From contig JAUEDM010000001.1 in the NCBI GenBank assembly GCA_033439685.1, forward strand, positions 8,432,001 through 8,496,000: a stretch of DNA of 64,000 nt, given 5' to 3'. How positions within the stretch are numbered: position 1 is the stretch's first letter; each line of letters begins with the position of its first letter. Made by a program: the position numbers and the translations under genes. Source of the DNA: Apodospora peruviana. Taxonomy: Eukaryota > Ascomycota > Sordariomycetes > Sordariales > Lasiosphaeriaceae. Positions 43,914-56,239 of the stretch are shown piece after piece. A model generated the notes under the pieces. That model ran no database searches, was not told the origin of the DNA, and saw nothing but the letters and a program-made list of their open reading frames with translations.

Positions 43914-46900
43914 ATGGAGCCGGTCGGACTTGCTGTCGGGCTCGTAGGGTTGGTGGGGCTCTTCAACACCTGCCTGGATGTTATCGACAAAGTGGATTCC
44001 TACAAGGACTTCGGAATCGAGTCACGTTCCGTATATGCTCAATTCGAAGCCGATAAACAGATCCTCAAACAGTGGGCCCAACATGTCGGCATCGAGAATG
44101 GCGGGTTAGGAGTCCGCCATCATCGCCATCTTGACGATGCTGATACAATGGCGGCTGTACAGACGTTGCTATCAAGTATACATGAGATCTTCGGGAAAAC
44201 GGAGAGGACAGCCTTGAACCTTCAGCCTGCAATGGAATCTGGCCGAAACTCTTCTCTCGAGATTCCCCACAGAGGTACCAGGATCATCCAACAGCCCGAA
44301 CCTGATTTCTCGAGGCGGGACAGAATCGGATGGTCTCTTAAACGGAAAGGAAAAATCACCAATCAGGTTCAACAGTTTGGATCCTTGGTCCAAAGGTTGT
44401 ACACCTTGGTACCTGTGGAAAATATGAAGGACGCAGGTGTGGAAGGACCAGGGTCCCGGGACTGTACGTTTCTCCAAAGCTCACGGACAAGAACGTGCAA
44501 CTAAATTGCAGCAGCTAGATGGCATTCCGAATACCAACAAAACTTTAGGCAAATACGGAAACATATAGAGGGTAAGCAGCTTCTTCCATTTCAAGGGCCG
44601 TGCTAATAATTACTCTAGGCGAGATGAGGATTGAACTCCAAACCTGGCTTGATGCGTCTTGGACCAACCACCTTTACGACAATTTTGTTGGCAGGAAACT
44701 GGATGGAACCTGTGATTGGATTCAAAATCGCCCGGCTTTTATCGACTGGGCATCGCCCGAATTTCCGGATGGATCAGCAAAGATGTTGTGGATCCACGGC
44801 CCCGCCGGGTTTGGGAAGACCATCCTATGTGCAAGCGTTGTGAAACATTTGTTGGCCACTCCCGACTCCATCGTCGCCTTCTTTTTCTTCTCTTCTGAGT
44901 CTGGAAGCCGGGGAGACCCCTTTATCGTGATAAGGTCCTGGATATTGCAAGTCGTATCTCGCGATCAAAGTGCGTTCGAGCTGGCATGCTCGAAATGCGA
45001 TTCCAAGACTGGCCAAACGGCAACACGCACAGAGATTCTCGAACTCTTCCAGGCTATCGTAACAATTCTACCCGGATGCACATTTGTTGTCGACGGCCTA
45101 GACGAATGTGCGAAGTCGACAGAAAGTTGGACATCCCATGAGGACAGCTCAACCCTTGGATTGGTCAAGGCCATCAAGCAGTCTATTGCCCACACTGCCA
45201 CCAAAGTTCTAATTGTTAGTCGCGCCGATGCAGATATTCGATCAGGATTTCATTTTATGGCGGACGCCCATCGCAATATCCTGCTATATGAGCAAACAAT
45301 CAAGGCAGACGATGTGCAAACGGATGCGACAATATTCTCACGGAATGTCGTGGACAAGAAGTTGGGGAAGAAAGATCAACAACTCCGAATGGATCTCTCA
45401 CATAGGATGGTTGAACGAAGCGGAGGTATGTTTCTGTGGATCAAGATGCTTGAAGATCAGTTGCGCGGGGGGAAGAACAAAAAACAACTGGAAGAGATCG
45501 TCGACCATGCTCCTACTGGACTTCACCATCTATACGAACGAAACTGGAAGAATATTTCCCTCCTTCAGGACAGAGATCAAGCTCGGGCCTTCTCGATTTT
45601 GCGATGGACTGTGTGTGCCCTGCGGCCGCTCAGCGTTGCCGAACTCGTAGAGGCGCTAGTGATCAACGACGATGATCTCCATGACCTACCAATCGATGAA
45701 CTTCCTGATGCTATCGATAAGGATTATATCCACGACGAAATCCTAAGTTTGTGTGGTTCTCTTTTGGAAACCCGAAGTACGGACTCGCAGCATGACCCAG
45801 CGACATGGACCGTTGAGCCAATACACTTTTCAGCCAAGCAGTACATCTTGTTGCAAATGACTCTTCCCGGAACTCTCAACACGAACGAGCAACTGAATAA
45901 GGCATTTCAGAACAACATCATAGCCAGTCTGTGTCTGCGATACCTTAATTTCAGCACCATCTGGCAGCCTCCTAATACAACAATCAGCTGGTACAACAAG
46001 AGGCCACTTCGAAATTACGCAGCAGGCTCATGGTATCAACATTTTAGTTGTCAGGTTGCAAACTCTGCCGAAGTGGATCATCTCGTTCAAAAATTGTTCC
46101 AACCGGGAAGTGCGAAATGGATTGAGTGGAGGAAATGGTTCGACAATGACAAGCGAAAACCAGCAGCACCTAAAGACGATCCCAATAGTAGCCCGTTATT
46201 TTACGCGGCAAAACTTGGATTGTGTAAAACAGTCTCCTACCTTATACGGGAGAAACATGTTGAAATCAATCAGCGAGATGGATTGGGAAGAACTGCATTG
46301 ATCGGAGCATGCTCAGAAAGCAAGCACGATGCGGCCAAGCTACTTCTCATGCAGGGCGCCGACACGACTATTGCAGATAACTACGGACGTACGCCATTAC
46401 AATTATGTTCGGCAAATGGAAGCCTTGGCATGGTCAATCTGCTTCTCGAGAAGGGTGCCGATATAGCGACTGCAAGCAACAGAGGATGGACACCACTGAA
46501 TTCAGCATCCGACAAAGGGCACTTGGAAGTGGTCAAGCTGCTTGTCGAGAGGGGGGCCGATATAGCGACTGCAATCAACGAAGGATGGACACCACTGAAT
46601 TTAGCATCTGACAATGGGCACTTGGAAGTGGTCAAGCTGCTTCTCGAGAGGGGGGCCGATATAACGACTGCAAGCAACGAAGGATGGACACCACTGAATT
46701 CAGCATCCATCAGCGGACATCTGGACGTGGTAAAGCTGCTTCTGGAGAGGGGGGCCGATATAACGACTACAAATAGCAGAGGATGGACACCACTGATTTC
46801 AGCATCTGACAATGGGCACTTGGAAGTCGTCAAGCTGCTTCTCGAGAAGGGGGCCAATATAGCGACTGCAACCAATGAAGGATGGACACCACTGATTTCA

Positions 46901-49750
46901 GCATCCGGCAAAGGGCACTTGGAAGTGGTCAAGCTGCTTCTCGATGAGGGGGCCAATTTAGCGACCGCAAGCAACGAAGGATTGACACCACTGATTCCAG
47001 CATCCGGCAAAGGGCACTTGGAAGTGGTCAAGCTGCTTCTCGAGGAGGGGGCCAATATAGCGACCGCAAGCAACGAAGGATGGACACCACTGAATTTAGC
47101 ATCTGACAATGGGTATTTGGAAGTGGTTAAGCTGCTTCTCGAGAAGGGCGCCGATATAGCGACTGCAACCAACGAAGGATGGACACCACTGAATTCAGCA
47201 TCCAATAACGGGCACTTGGAAGTCGTTAAGCTGCTTCTCAAGAAGGGTGCCGATATAGCGACTGTAAGCAGTGGAGGCTGGACACCACTGATTTCAGCAT
47301 CCGGCAAAGGGCACTTGGAAGTCGTCAAGCTGCTTCTCGAGAAGGGGGCCGATATAGCGACTGCAAACAACAACGGATGGACACCACTGAACTCGGCATC
47401 TGACAATGGGCACTTGGAAGTGGTCAAGTTGCTTCTCGAGAAGGGGGCCGATATAGCGACTGCAATCAACGAAGGATGGACACCACTGAATTTAGCATCT
47501 GACAATGGTCACTTGGAAGTGGTGAAGCTGCTTCTCGAGAAGGAGGCCAATGTAGCGACTGCAACCAACGAAGGATGGACACCACTGATTTCAGCATCCG
47601 GCAAAGGGCACTTGGAAGTGGTTAAGCTGCTTCTCGAGAAGGGGGCCAATGTAGCGACTGCAACCAACGAAGGATGGACACCACTGAATTCAGCATCCAT
47701 CAGCGGACACCTGGACGTGGTCAAGCTGCTTCTCAAGAAGGGGGCCGATATAACGACTACTAATAGCGGAGGATGGACACCACTGATTTCAGCATCCGGC
47801 AAAGGGCACTTGGAAGTCGTCAAGCTGCTTCTCGAGAGGGGGGCCGATATAGCGACTGGAAGCAGTGGAGGATGGACACCACTGAACTTAGCATCCGGCA
47901 AAGGGCACTTGGAAGTCGTCAAGCTGCTTCTCGAGAGGGGGGCCGATATAGCGACTGCAACCAACGAAGGATGGACACCACTGAATTCAGCATCCAATAA
48001 CGGGCACTTGGAAGTCGTTAAGCTGCTTCTCGAGAGGGGGGCCGATACAGCGACTGTAAGCAGTGGAGGATGGACACCACTGAATTTAGCATCCGGCAAA
48101 GGGCACTTGGAAGTGGTCAAGCTGCTTCTTGATGAGGGGGCCAATTTAGCGACCGCAAGCAACGAAGGATGGACATCACTGAATTTAGCATCTGACAATG
48201 GTCACTTGGAAGTCGTTAAGCTGCTTCTCGAGAAGGGGGCCGATATAGCGACTGCAACCAACGAAGGATGGACACCACTGAATTCAGCATCCAATAACGG
48301 GCACTTGGAAGTCGTTAAGCTGCTTCTCAAGAAGGGGGCCAATATAGCGACTGCAAGCAACGAAGGATGGACACCACTGAATTCTGCATCCATCAGCGGA
48401 CACCTGGACGTGGTCAAGCTGCTTCTCGAGAGGGGGGCCGATATAACGACTACAAATAGCGGAGGATGGACACCACTGATTTCAGCATCCGGCAAAGGGC
48501 ACTTGGAAGTCGTCAAGCTGCTTCTCGAGAAGGGGGCCAATATAGCGACTGCAAGCAACGAAGGATGGACACCACTGAATTCTGCATCCATCAGCGGACA
48601 CCTGGACGTGGTCAAGCTGCTTCTGGAGAGGGGGGCCGATATAACGACTACAAATAGCAGAGGATGGACACCACTGATTTCAGCATCTGACAATGGGCAC
48701 TTGGAAGTCGTCAAGCTGCTTCTCGAGAGGGGGGCCGATATAACGACTGCAAGCAACGAAGGATGGACACCACTGATTTCAGCATCCGGCAAAGGGCATT
48801 TGGAAGTGGTCAAGCTGCTTCTCGAGGAGGGGGCCAATATAGCGACCGCAAGCAACGAAGGATGGATACCACTAAATTCAGCATCCAATAACGGGCACTT
48901 GGAAGTCGTCAAGCTGCTTCTCGAGTGGGGGGCCGATATAGCGACTGCAATCAACGAAGGATGGACACCAGTGAATTTAGCATCTGCCAATGGGCACTTG
49001 GAAGTCGTTAAGCTGCTTCTCGAGAAGGGTGCAGATATAGCGACTGTAAGCAGTGGAGGATGGACACCACTGAATTTAGCATCCGGCAAAGGGCACTTGG
49101 AAGTGGTTAAGCTGCTTCTCGAGAAGGGGGCCAATATAGCGACTGCAATCAACGAAGGATGGACACCACTGAATTCAGCATCCAATAACGGGCACTTGGA
49201 AGTGGTCAAGCTGCTTCTCGAGAAGGGGGCCAATTTAGCGACCGCAAGCAACGAAGGATGGACATCACTGAATTTAGCATCCAATAACGGGCACTTGGAA
49301 GTCGTTAAGCTGCTTCTCGAGGAGGGGGCCAATATAGCGACTGCAATCAACGAAGGATGGACACCACTGAATTCAGCATCCAATAACGGGCACTTGGAAG
49401 TGGTCAAGCTGCTTCTCGATAAGGGGGCCAATTTAGCGACCGCAAGCAACGAAGGATGGACATCACTGAATTTAGCATCTGACAATGGTCACTTGGAAGT
49501 CGTTAAGCTGCTTCTCGAGAAGGGTGCAGATACAGCGACTGTAAGCAGTGGAGGATGGACACCACTGAATTTAGCATCCGGCAAAGGGCACTTGAAAGTC
49601 GTTAAGCTGCTTCTCGAGAATGGGGCCGATATAGCGACTGCAAGCAACGAAGGATGGACACCACTGAATTCAGCATCTATCACCGGACACCTGGACGTGG
49701 TCAAGCTGCTTCTCGAGAGGGGGGCCGATATAGCGACTACAAACAAATAG
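43914..49750 (+). CDS. HeLo-NACHT-ankyrin NLR with 36 ankyrin repeats (3 exons, 1913 aa)
   Basis: Exons 43914-44463, 44512-44571 and 44619-49750 join in frame. Residues 1 to ~200 are a HeLo domain (MEPVGLAVGLVGLVGLFNTC), the membrane-active module of HET-S-type cell-death proteins. A NACHT domain follows, with Walker A GPAGFGKT (~264-271) and Walker B TFVVDGLDEC (~358-367). From ~728 to the stop there are 36 ankyrin repeats of 33 residues. The last 33 are near copies of PLNSASNNGHLEVVKLLLEK followed by GADIATASNEGWT. Changes cluster at a few positions, mainly the residues around SAS-xx-G, LLL-xx-G and AT-xxx-G. The TAG at 49748 follows a small insertion, and more ankyrins and a Cys-rich finger lie downstream in other frames. 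Likely a heterokaryon-incompatibility or defence receptor. Confidence 0.88.
46492..49747 (+). repeat. Array of 33 near-identical 99-bp ankyrin units
   Basis: Period 99 bp inside the NLR's last exon. Common core stretches such as GGGCACTTGGAAGTGGTCAA and AAGCTGCTTCTCGAGAAGGG recur with few changes, many of them replacement changes at the same codon positions. Blocks of units recur in the same order (for example the SISG unit followed by an SGK or SDN unit), which points to unequal crossing-over or gene conversion. The reverse strand is also open over most of the array, but only because of the repeat's composition. Confidence 0.95.
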
Positions 49751-50410
49751 TGGAGGATGGACAACTGCACTCGGCATCCATCAGCGGATACCTGGACGTG
49801 GTCAAGCTGCTACTCTCCCGGCACGGAGCTGACCCTAACTTTAAAGATAATGTCAAACGAACCCCGCTGTCATTGGCTGCTAAGAATGGACATGACGCAA
49901 TAATCATGGCATTCCTTGCTAAAGAGGAGGTAGACCTGAACCCAAAAGATCATTATGGTATGACGCCGTTATCAATAGCCGTACTAAATGGCCGTTTTCA
50001 ATGTGGTTAAGATGCTGCTGGATACTGGAGCCGTCAACACCAACTGGAAGGATATTTTTGGAGAGCCTCCGCTATGGTATACGAGAAAGGTTAATAGTTC
50101 TGACATCGCGCAACTGTTGAACGATAATAAGGAGAAGAGATGCATATCGGTATGCGAGAAGAGCCTACCTCTGGATGCGGGTTTCAGGACTGGTGACGAA
50201 ACGGGTGACACGACGTGGAATCAGACAGGCGAAACATCACGATGGTGCGATATTTGCACATTGGACATCCGAAAGGGCTATGTCTATTATGAATGTGAAA
50301 CCTGTAATAGGGGAAATTTTTATGTTTGTTCGGCGTGTTACGGGATCGGAGGGGTATTGCTTGGAGTCTGGCCATGTTTTAGTCCCTGCAGAAGTCAACA
50401 TGGAGACTAA
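49751..50410 (+). pseudogene. Detached C-terminus of the NLR: ankyrins and a ZZ-like zinc finger
   Basis: Coding resumes after the NLR stop in two other frames. At 49780-50003 ankyrin-like sequence runs on (YLDVVKLLLSRHGADPNFKD, TPLSLAAKNGHDAIIMAFLA). From about 49988 the frame shifts again and reads FNVVKMLLDTGAVNTNWKD. It ends with a Cys-rich segment (WCDICTLDIRKGYVYYEC, then CNRGNFYVCSAC) that fits a ZZ-type finger. The first break is a net +2 change near 49742-49770 (an extra ACAA, then two bases missing). The second looks like one extra T in CGTTTTC at ~49992-49998. It is either a recent truncation of the receptor or a base-calling error. Confidence 0.7.
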
Positions 50411-50609
50411 ATAATGGAGTTAGGTGGAGATTTAACTCGTTTTCTTATTCTCTCAAGTTTCGCGGCCCTCCTCGCCACCCAATTTTAACTTTGTTAAGAA
50501 TGCCGTCGTGAAGCTCGCTGAAAACGCATCGGCCGTTTTGGCACGTCGTACGAGCTGTCAGCTAATTATCTCTTCCTTGTGCGGGCTGATACAGCCAAGA
50601 GTCCTGCTG

Positions 50610-51180
50610 ATGTGGTGAAGCCGCCGCAAAGCAGTACCGGATCGTCCCGTTCAGACGTGATAGGGAATTCGTCGGCCGCGAAACGATTAACACCGACCCC
50701 CTTACGAGGATCCTGCCTAGTAGAGACGAACATGACTGCCAGCGGATCGTCATCGAAGGTCTGGATGGGGTTGGAAAGACACAGATTGCTCTTAAGGCCG
50801 CTTTTTGCATCGGTGACACGCACCCAAGCCGCTCGGTCTTTTGAGTCCCCGTTATATATGATGCCACTTTCAAGAATGCATAACTTTTACCCCAATATTG
50901 GTGAGCAACTCAAGGTGCCGGGAATCGACAAAGAGAAAGCAGATAATAAGGCACTTATCAAGGCTGGTTGAGTTAGAAAGTTGTCTCATCTTGAAGAAAT
51001 GAGCGGAGAGAAGGCCCTTAAATTACTGCAAAAAAACTTGAAGAGTGATCAGATAAGCGATACAAGAACCAACGAAGAGTTGCTGGAGTTTCTTGCCAGC
51101 CTTCCTCTAGAGATACGGCCGGCGTCTGCTTATATGGCCAAGAAGCGGATCTCAGACTGCAATACCTTGGGCTGTGCAGT
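50610..51180 (+). pseudogene. NB-ARC NLR fragment
   Basis: One frame reads YRIVPFRRDREFVGRET, then RIVIEGLDGVGKTQIALKAA, a clear P-loop. A TGA at 50842-50844 stops it where VFW is expected in the family. Further pieces in other frames give IGEQLKVPGIDKEKA and, after a gap that has lost the Walker B part, LSHLEEMSGEKALKLLQKN and LLEFLASLPLEIRPASAYMA. These are typical NB-ARC segments. Neither the 5' effector domain nor the 3' repeats are present. Confidence 0.65.
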
Positions 51181-51255
51181 CTGGTGACGAGGATATATAT
51201 GATCGAGTTCTTAAGTAGAGACTTTAAGGACCGACATTGATATAAGGCAATCAAT

Positions 51256-51266
51256 TCAATCAAGCC
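51256..51266 (+). repeat. Left target-site duplication of the LINE
   Basis: TCAATCAAGCC, repeated exactly at 55598-55608 just after the LINE's CATC-rich tail. Confidence 0.6.
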
Positions 51267-54200
51267 TTGGAGTCTCTCAGAAATCAAAGTTCAGATCGAT
51301 CTTTTATCGCAAATTTAACGGGAGGTAGTCCTTTGAGAAGGTTGTACCCTCCCTGCAGATTAGCGCCAACATGGCGGCGACGCAGGGCGAAATCATGGTC
51401 AACACGTCCGACCAGTTAACGCCGCCCGACGACCAACGCGCAACGCGAAACCGAGCGCAAAAGTACGCGAAGCCATGCAATCGCTCGAAGACGCGACAAC
51501 TACACCAACAAGAAATAGCAGCGACACCATGCGGCCCGCGACATCGAAGACAACACGTATACTGCGAGGCGGGAACGGAACAAACAACGTGGCAGAGACA
51601 GGAAAGTCGGCGCTTCAGAAGCTAGCTTCAGAAGCTCTTGGAAGCGATCAATGAACAACGAGACGAGATGTGCGATATAGTTAAAGGGCAAGGAAATACA
51701 ATCTGCGAACTTTGCGCAGTGGTGACCAGACAGCAAAACACGATTGAAGAACTGAACCGTCAGCTACGTCAAGTAGAAAACGCGCTGGCAGATACCAAGG
51801 CCCAGTTGTCGGAGGAATTACGACACGTCCGAGACCAGATGGAGGTCCTCGCTCGCAACCCGGCCGTTTCTACTTCAGCCGAAACAAGCCCCAGGGCATT
51901 GTACGCCGATGTTGCCCGGACGCCACCGGCGAGCCAACCTAGCGGGTTACGCACTCTTTCTCTGTCGAATACAATACCTACAACCGTTACCGACACCCTG
52001 TTCTGTACTGTCGATACATCCAGAGTGGAGGAAAGGGAAAAGGGAAAGGTCTAGGTGGCAGAGATCCGGAAGGCAATAGAGACAGAAATCCAAACTTGTG
52101 AGAATCAGGGAAACTGGCGCTGTGCAGCAGTAGTGAGGGAAGCCCGGAACCCGGATCAGGTTAAAATAATCTGCAGAGACGAAAATGAGATGCAGATTGT
52201 CAAGGATGCAGCACAGAAGATTCCGGTCCCTGTCAAAGCGCGGTATTGAAATGCGTGTTGTGCAAAGGACCGCACGAGTCCTTCAGCAAGAACTGTCGAG
52301 TGCGCTGGCTACACAATGGAACCCAGAAGGCTCGAGATCCTTCAGCTTAATGTTCACAACGGAGCGAGGTGCAGCAGAGTCTGCTGAACGATAAGAGGCT
52401 CAAGCGATATGCAGCGTTAGTAATCGCTGAACCATATGCAAGACTGATTGACAACTCAGTAGTGACGGTCCCGATGGGCCACCACAATTGGACGAAGCTG
52501 ATCCCAACGACGAGACTCGACTCTATTTGGCCAATTCAAAACATGCTATGGACACGAAGCGATATGGAAGCCGAGCAGATTCCAGTGCCTTCGGCAGACC
52601 TTACTGCAGCACGGATCCAGCTGCATGACCGGGCAGTATTGGTAGTCTCAGTCTACGTGGAGGGTGGTAATAATGAAGCATTAGAAGCAGCGGTGTTGCT
52701 CGATCCATCCTTGTGACCATGGTTCAGACCACCGAGCGATTGAGACGGTATTCGACATCGCAGTAGAAGATCGACCAGTGGAGACTAGGTTCCTCTTCAA
52801 AAATGTCCCGTGGGAGGACATCAGAACCAGGGTGGCATCCAACCTTGAACATGTCCCGTGGGGCGGCAGCGTTCAACAGCAGACAGACCAACTAATGGCA
52901 GTGGTGAACAAGGCAGTCTTTAGCCTAACGCCAAAAGCCAAGCCTTCACCGTACGCCAAGAGGTGGTGGACGGCAGACCTGACACGGCTCCGTCAAATAT
53001 ACACGTTCTGGAGAAACCAGGCTAGAGCTCGACGTAGGAAGGGCCAAACAGCACCAGATCTGGAACAGCGAGCAAAGACTGCCGCGAAAGAGTATCACTA
53101 TGCAATCCGCAAACAGAAGAGCTCGCATTGGAACGACTTCCTAGCCGACGATGCTAACATCTGGCAAGCAACGAAATATCTGCAAACTGGTAGCAGCGTA
53201 ATGGGCGACAAATACCCCCGCTGACACGAAATGACGGCACTGTTACAGAGAGCAAAGCAGCTCAAGAACTCAGGAGCTCCTAGCTACGTTCTTCCCACCT
53301 CTGCCGGCAAGAATCGAAGACGAGGGACAACTACCTCTGCGGACACCAGTGCCAATGCCAGACTTGACGATGGAAGAGGTGGAAGCAAAGGTCCTGTCTG
53401 CCAAACCATGTAAGGCACCGGGAGAAGATGGCCTACCAGCAATGGTGTGGAAACAGCTCTGGCCAGCAGTGAAGGACAGAGTGCTCTACTTGTTCCAGAC
53501 CTCGCTTCGAGATGGCGATATTCCTAGCCAGTGGAGGAACGCCCAGATTATCCCACTGAAAAAGCCGGGGAAGAGCGACTATACTGGCCAAATCGTGGAG
53601 ACCCATCTCCTTGCTCTCTACGCTAGGCAAGGTGCTGGAGGCAGTCGTTGCGGAACGCATATCATACGCCGTGGAGACTTTTGGTCTTCTACCTGCTAAC
53701 CACTTTGGGGCTAGAAAGAGACGTTCAACCGAACGGGCCCTCCTCCTGTTGCAAGAACAGATATACAAAGCGTGGAGGTGCAGGAAAGTACTCAGCCTGA
53801 TTAGCTTTGACATTAAAGGGGCATATAACGGGGTCTTCAAGGACAGGCTCCTTCAGAGACTTCGATCAAGAGGTATACCAGAAATCCTGGTTAGGTGGAT
53901 TGATGCCTTCTGTTCTAGGCGTACAGCGACCATTGTCGTAAGCGGACTTACGTCTGAAAGGCAAGAGTTGCCTCAGGCAGGTCTCCAGCAAGGATCGCCG
54001 CTGTCTCCAATATTGTTCCTCTTCTTCAACGCAGATCTAGTTCAACACAAAATTGACGCCAATGGAGGGGCAATAGCCTTTATTGACGATTACACAGCCT
54101 GGGTGACAGGTCCTTCAGCAGAATCCAACCGCGCAGGCATCCAAGCTATTATAGAAAGAGCCCTAGATTGGGAACATCGGAGTGGTGCCCAGTTCGAAGG

Positions 54201-55597
54201 CGAAAAGTCAGCCATCATACACTTTACCAGGACCAAGGCACGATCTTCGGAGGCTCTGTATACTATCAAAGGAGAGATAGTCAAACCCAAAGACAGTGCA
54301 AAGATCCTGGGAGTTATTATAGATTGCGAACTCCGCTATAAGCAGCATATGGCCAGGACAGCAGCCAAGGGTCTTGCAGCGGCCTTAGCTTTGAAGAGAT
54401 TGAAGATGCTCTTTCCATGGACAGCGAGACAGCTATTCACGACGACGGTCGCCCCTGTCATGGACTACGCTGCAAACGTCTGGATGCATGCGTCGGTAAC
54501 CATTAGAACAAGGGAAGAGCAGAATCAGTATACCGCAGAATTACTGGCTATAGCAACGGCCTTGGAGAACGTGTCACCGACCGTCTGTCACAGACATATC
54601 ACAATTTTCACAAGGAACCAATCGGCGCTGAGAGCAATTGGTCAACCGCAGCAGCAGCCAGGTCAAGCCACGATACGACAAATATATGAGTCGACCAAAC
54701 TGCTGAACCAAAGAGGTACCTCGGTGGTCTTCCAGTGGATACCAACAGACAGTGACTTTCCACTGGGATCTGAAGCAAAAGCAGCAGCACAAAGGGCAAC
54801 GAAGCGAGGGCAATGTACCATACCACCACGTACAGCAGGCCAAGTCAACTACGATTAGACTAGCAACGGCTAGGCAAAAGCGGACAAAGCTCCCGGAAGG
54901 GTTGGGCAAGTTCTCAAAGACCATCGATGTGGCGCTCCCGGGCAGACACACGCACGACCTGTACGACAAGCTGAAGCGAAAAGAGGCCTGTGTACTGGCA
55001 CAACTCCGGACAGGTATGGCGAGATTGAACGGATTTTTATACAAAATCAGGGCAGCTGAATCCGACCTATGCGATTGCGGTCACGGGAGGGAAACTGTGG
55101 ATCACTTCCTGCTACGATGCGTAAGGTGGACGGCTCTACGAGGAGGTATGCTGCAATATACAACAACAAGACGGGGGAGTCTCTCGTTCTATCTGGGAGG
55201 AAAAGCGCCATCGGACCCCAAGAAATGGTCGCCAGACACCAGACATGAAGGCAGTTCGGGCAACAATCAAGTATGCCATGTCAACGGGAAGACTGGATTT
55301 GAATGCACAGAGAATAGATCCATTACAGTAAGAGAACTTGACCAAGGGGACCATGTAGCCTTAACCACCAGATCCTGCTTTAGCTGCTGAATATAGGACG
55401 CTGAACACTTGGAGAATATAAACTCTCAGGCGATCTGCTAATAACACGACAGGAGGCGTCGGGTGGTCTAAAGGTGAAAAAGTAGAGGGCTTGGACGAGA
55501 CAATGGCAGAATTGGATGAACCGAATGTAGTTAGCGTGCATAGGCCCTTTAGGCTTAGTGCCTCCGGGCGAAATAAATTCCATCCATCCATCCGTCA
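51267..55597 (+). mobile_element. Defective LINE (Tad/I-like non-LTR retrotransposon), ~4.3 kb
   Basis: Order: short leader; ORF1 (51371-52249) with a coiled coil (NTIEELNRQLRQVENALADT), a frameshift near 51625 and a TAG at 52052-52054; ORF2 with remains of an endonuclease (52330-52770), reverse transcriptase (~53349-54480), partial RNase H (~54500-54830) and a Cys/His end (54880-55110). The endonuclease has its first strand and SDHRAIETVFDI end but the middle is deleted around 52716. The RT keeps KAPGEDGLPAMVWKQLWPA, ISFDIKGAYN, GLQQGSPLSPILFLFFNADL and FIDDYTAW, with a frameshift near 53585. The RNase H lacks its first catalytic strand. The 3' end is AATAAATTC plus CATC repeats. It cannot be autonomous. 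Confidence 0.85.
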
Positions 55598-55608
55598 TCA
55601 ATCAAGCC
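55598..55608 (+). repeat. Right target-site duplication of the LINE
   Basis: TCAATCAAGCC, matching 51256-51266. Confidence 0.6.
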
Positions 55609-55713
55609 AGCCACCAGTCACATTAGGAAGCCAGCTTTTCCTTCATCATTAGTTCATTATAGAAAATTCAAAAGGGGATTAGTCGGCCAACCAACGTCCG
55701 TATCCTCACCTTA

Positions 55714-55729
55714 TGTCACGGCACCTAGT

Positions 55730-55763
<34 letters not shown>

Positions 55764-55877
55764 GCGACAGGCTGACAGCTCCTCTATAGATTACTACGCG
55801 TGACTTGCAGAGTAAGCAAGTCATTCGCTCCTCTTTTGAGAATGTTTAGCATAGTGGTAATAGTCTGTGCCGTGACA
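55714..55877. mobile_element. 164-bp MITE-like element with 11-bp terminal inverted repeats
   Basis: The left end TGTCACGGCAC (55714-55724) and the right end GTGCCGTGACA (55867-55877) are exact inverted repeats. Both sides are flanked by CCTTA (55709-55713 and 55878-55882), a likely 5-bp target duplication. Inside are a run of 32 G (55731-55762), a short CTTGC-AGAGTAA-GCAAG hairpin, and TAGCATAGTGGTAAT, which resembles a tRNA D-arm/A-box. There is no coding capacity. Confidence 0.6.
55731..55762 (+). repeat. Poly-G run, 32 nt
   Basis: Uninterrupted G tract inside the inverted-repeat element. It can form G-quadruplexes and is prone to length error in sequencing. Confidence 0.9.
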
Positions 55878-56239
55878 CCTTAGAGTACTTAAGCCATGCC
55901 AACTATCGATGATATAGTGGCTGATATATATAACACATGAATCTAACTGAAAAACGACCTCCTACCACAGTGTCTCGGTCGCACAGATCAAGGCACCTTA
56001 TCCACCTAAGTGCTTCTAGCGTGGGAACGAGATCGAGTGTCTGGCAGCTGTTAGGATTCTCGCCTCGGTGTGGGCCGGTGAGCGCCGTGAGGCTCTGTGC
56101 AAAGAACTGTCAGAACCAATGATAAAGTGGGATTTTGGATGGCTCACACGGATAGTGGAGACGTGCGGTACTCGACGGGGCCATCTCGATATCGCATGAG
56201 CGACTGGCAGGCGCGAATTTGGCTGGTCCATGCTTCGTC

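Noticed and set aside
46492..49747. Regular repeats that could suggest a CRISPR-like or satellite array
   Set aside because: The repeats are adjacent 99-bp coding units with no spacers, in a eukaryotic gene.
46381..49770. Long minus-strand ORFs (up to 427 codons) opposite the ankyrin array
   Set aside because: They mirror the 99-bp repeat and exist only because its antisense happens to lack stops; each ends where a repeat carries a substitution. The plus frame has real NACHT and ankyrin motifs.
55840..55870. tRNA gene suggested by TAGCATAGTGGTAAT
   Set aside because: The A-box-like part lacks a following B box, anticodon arm or acceptor pairing; reported only as a feature of the mini-element.
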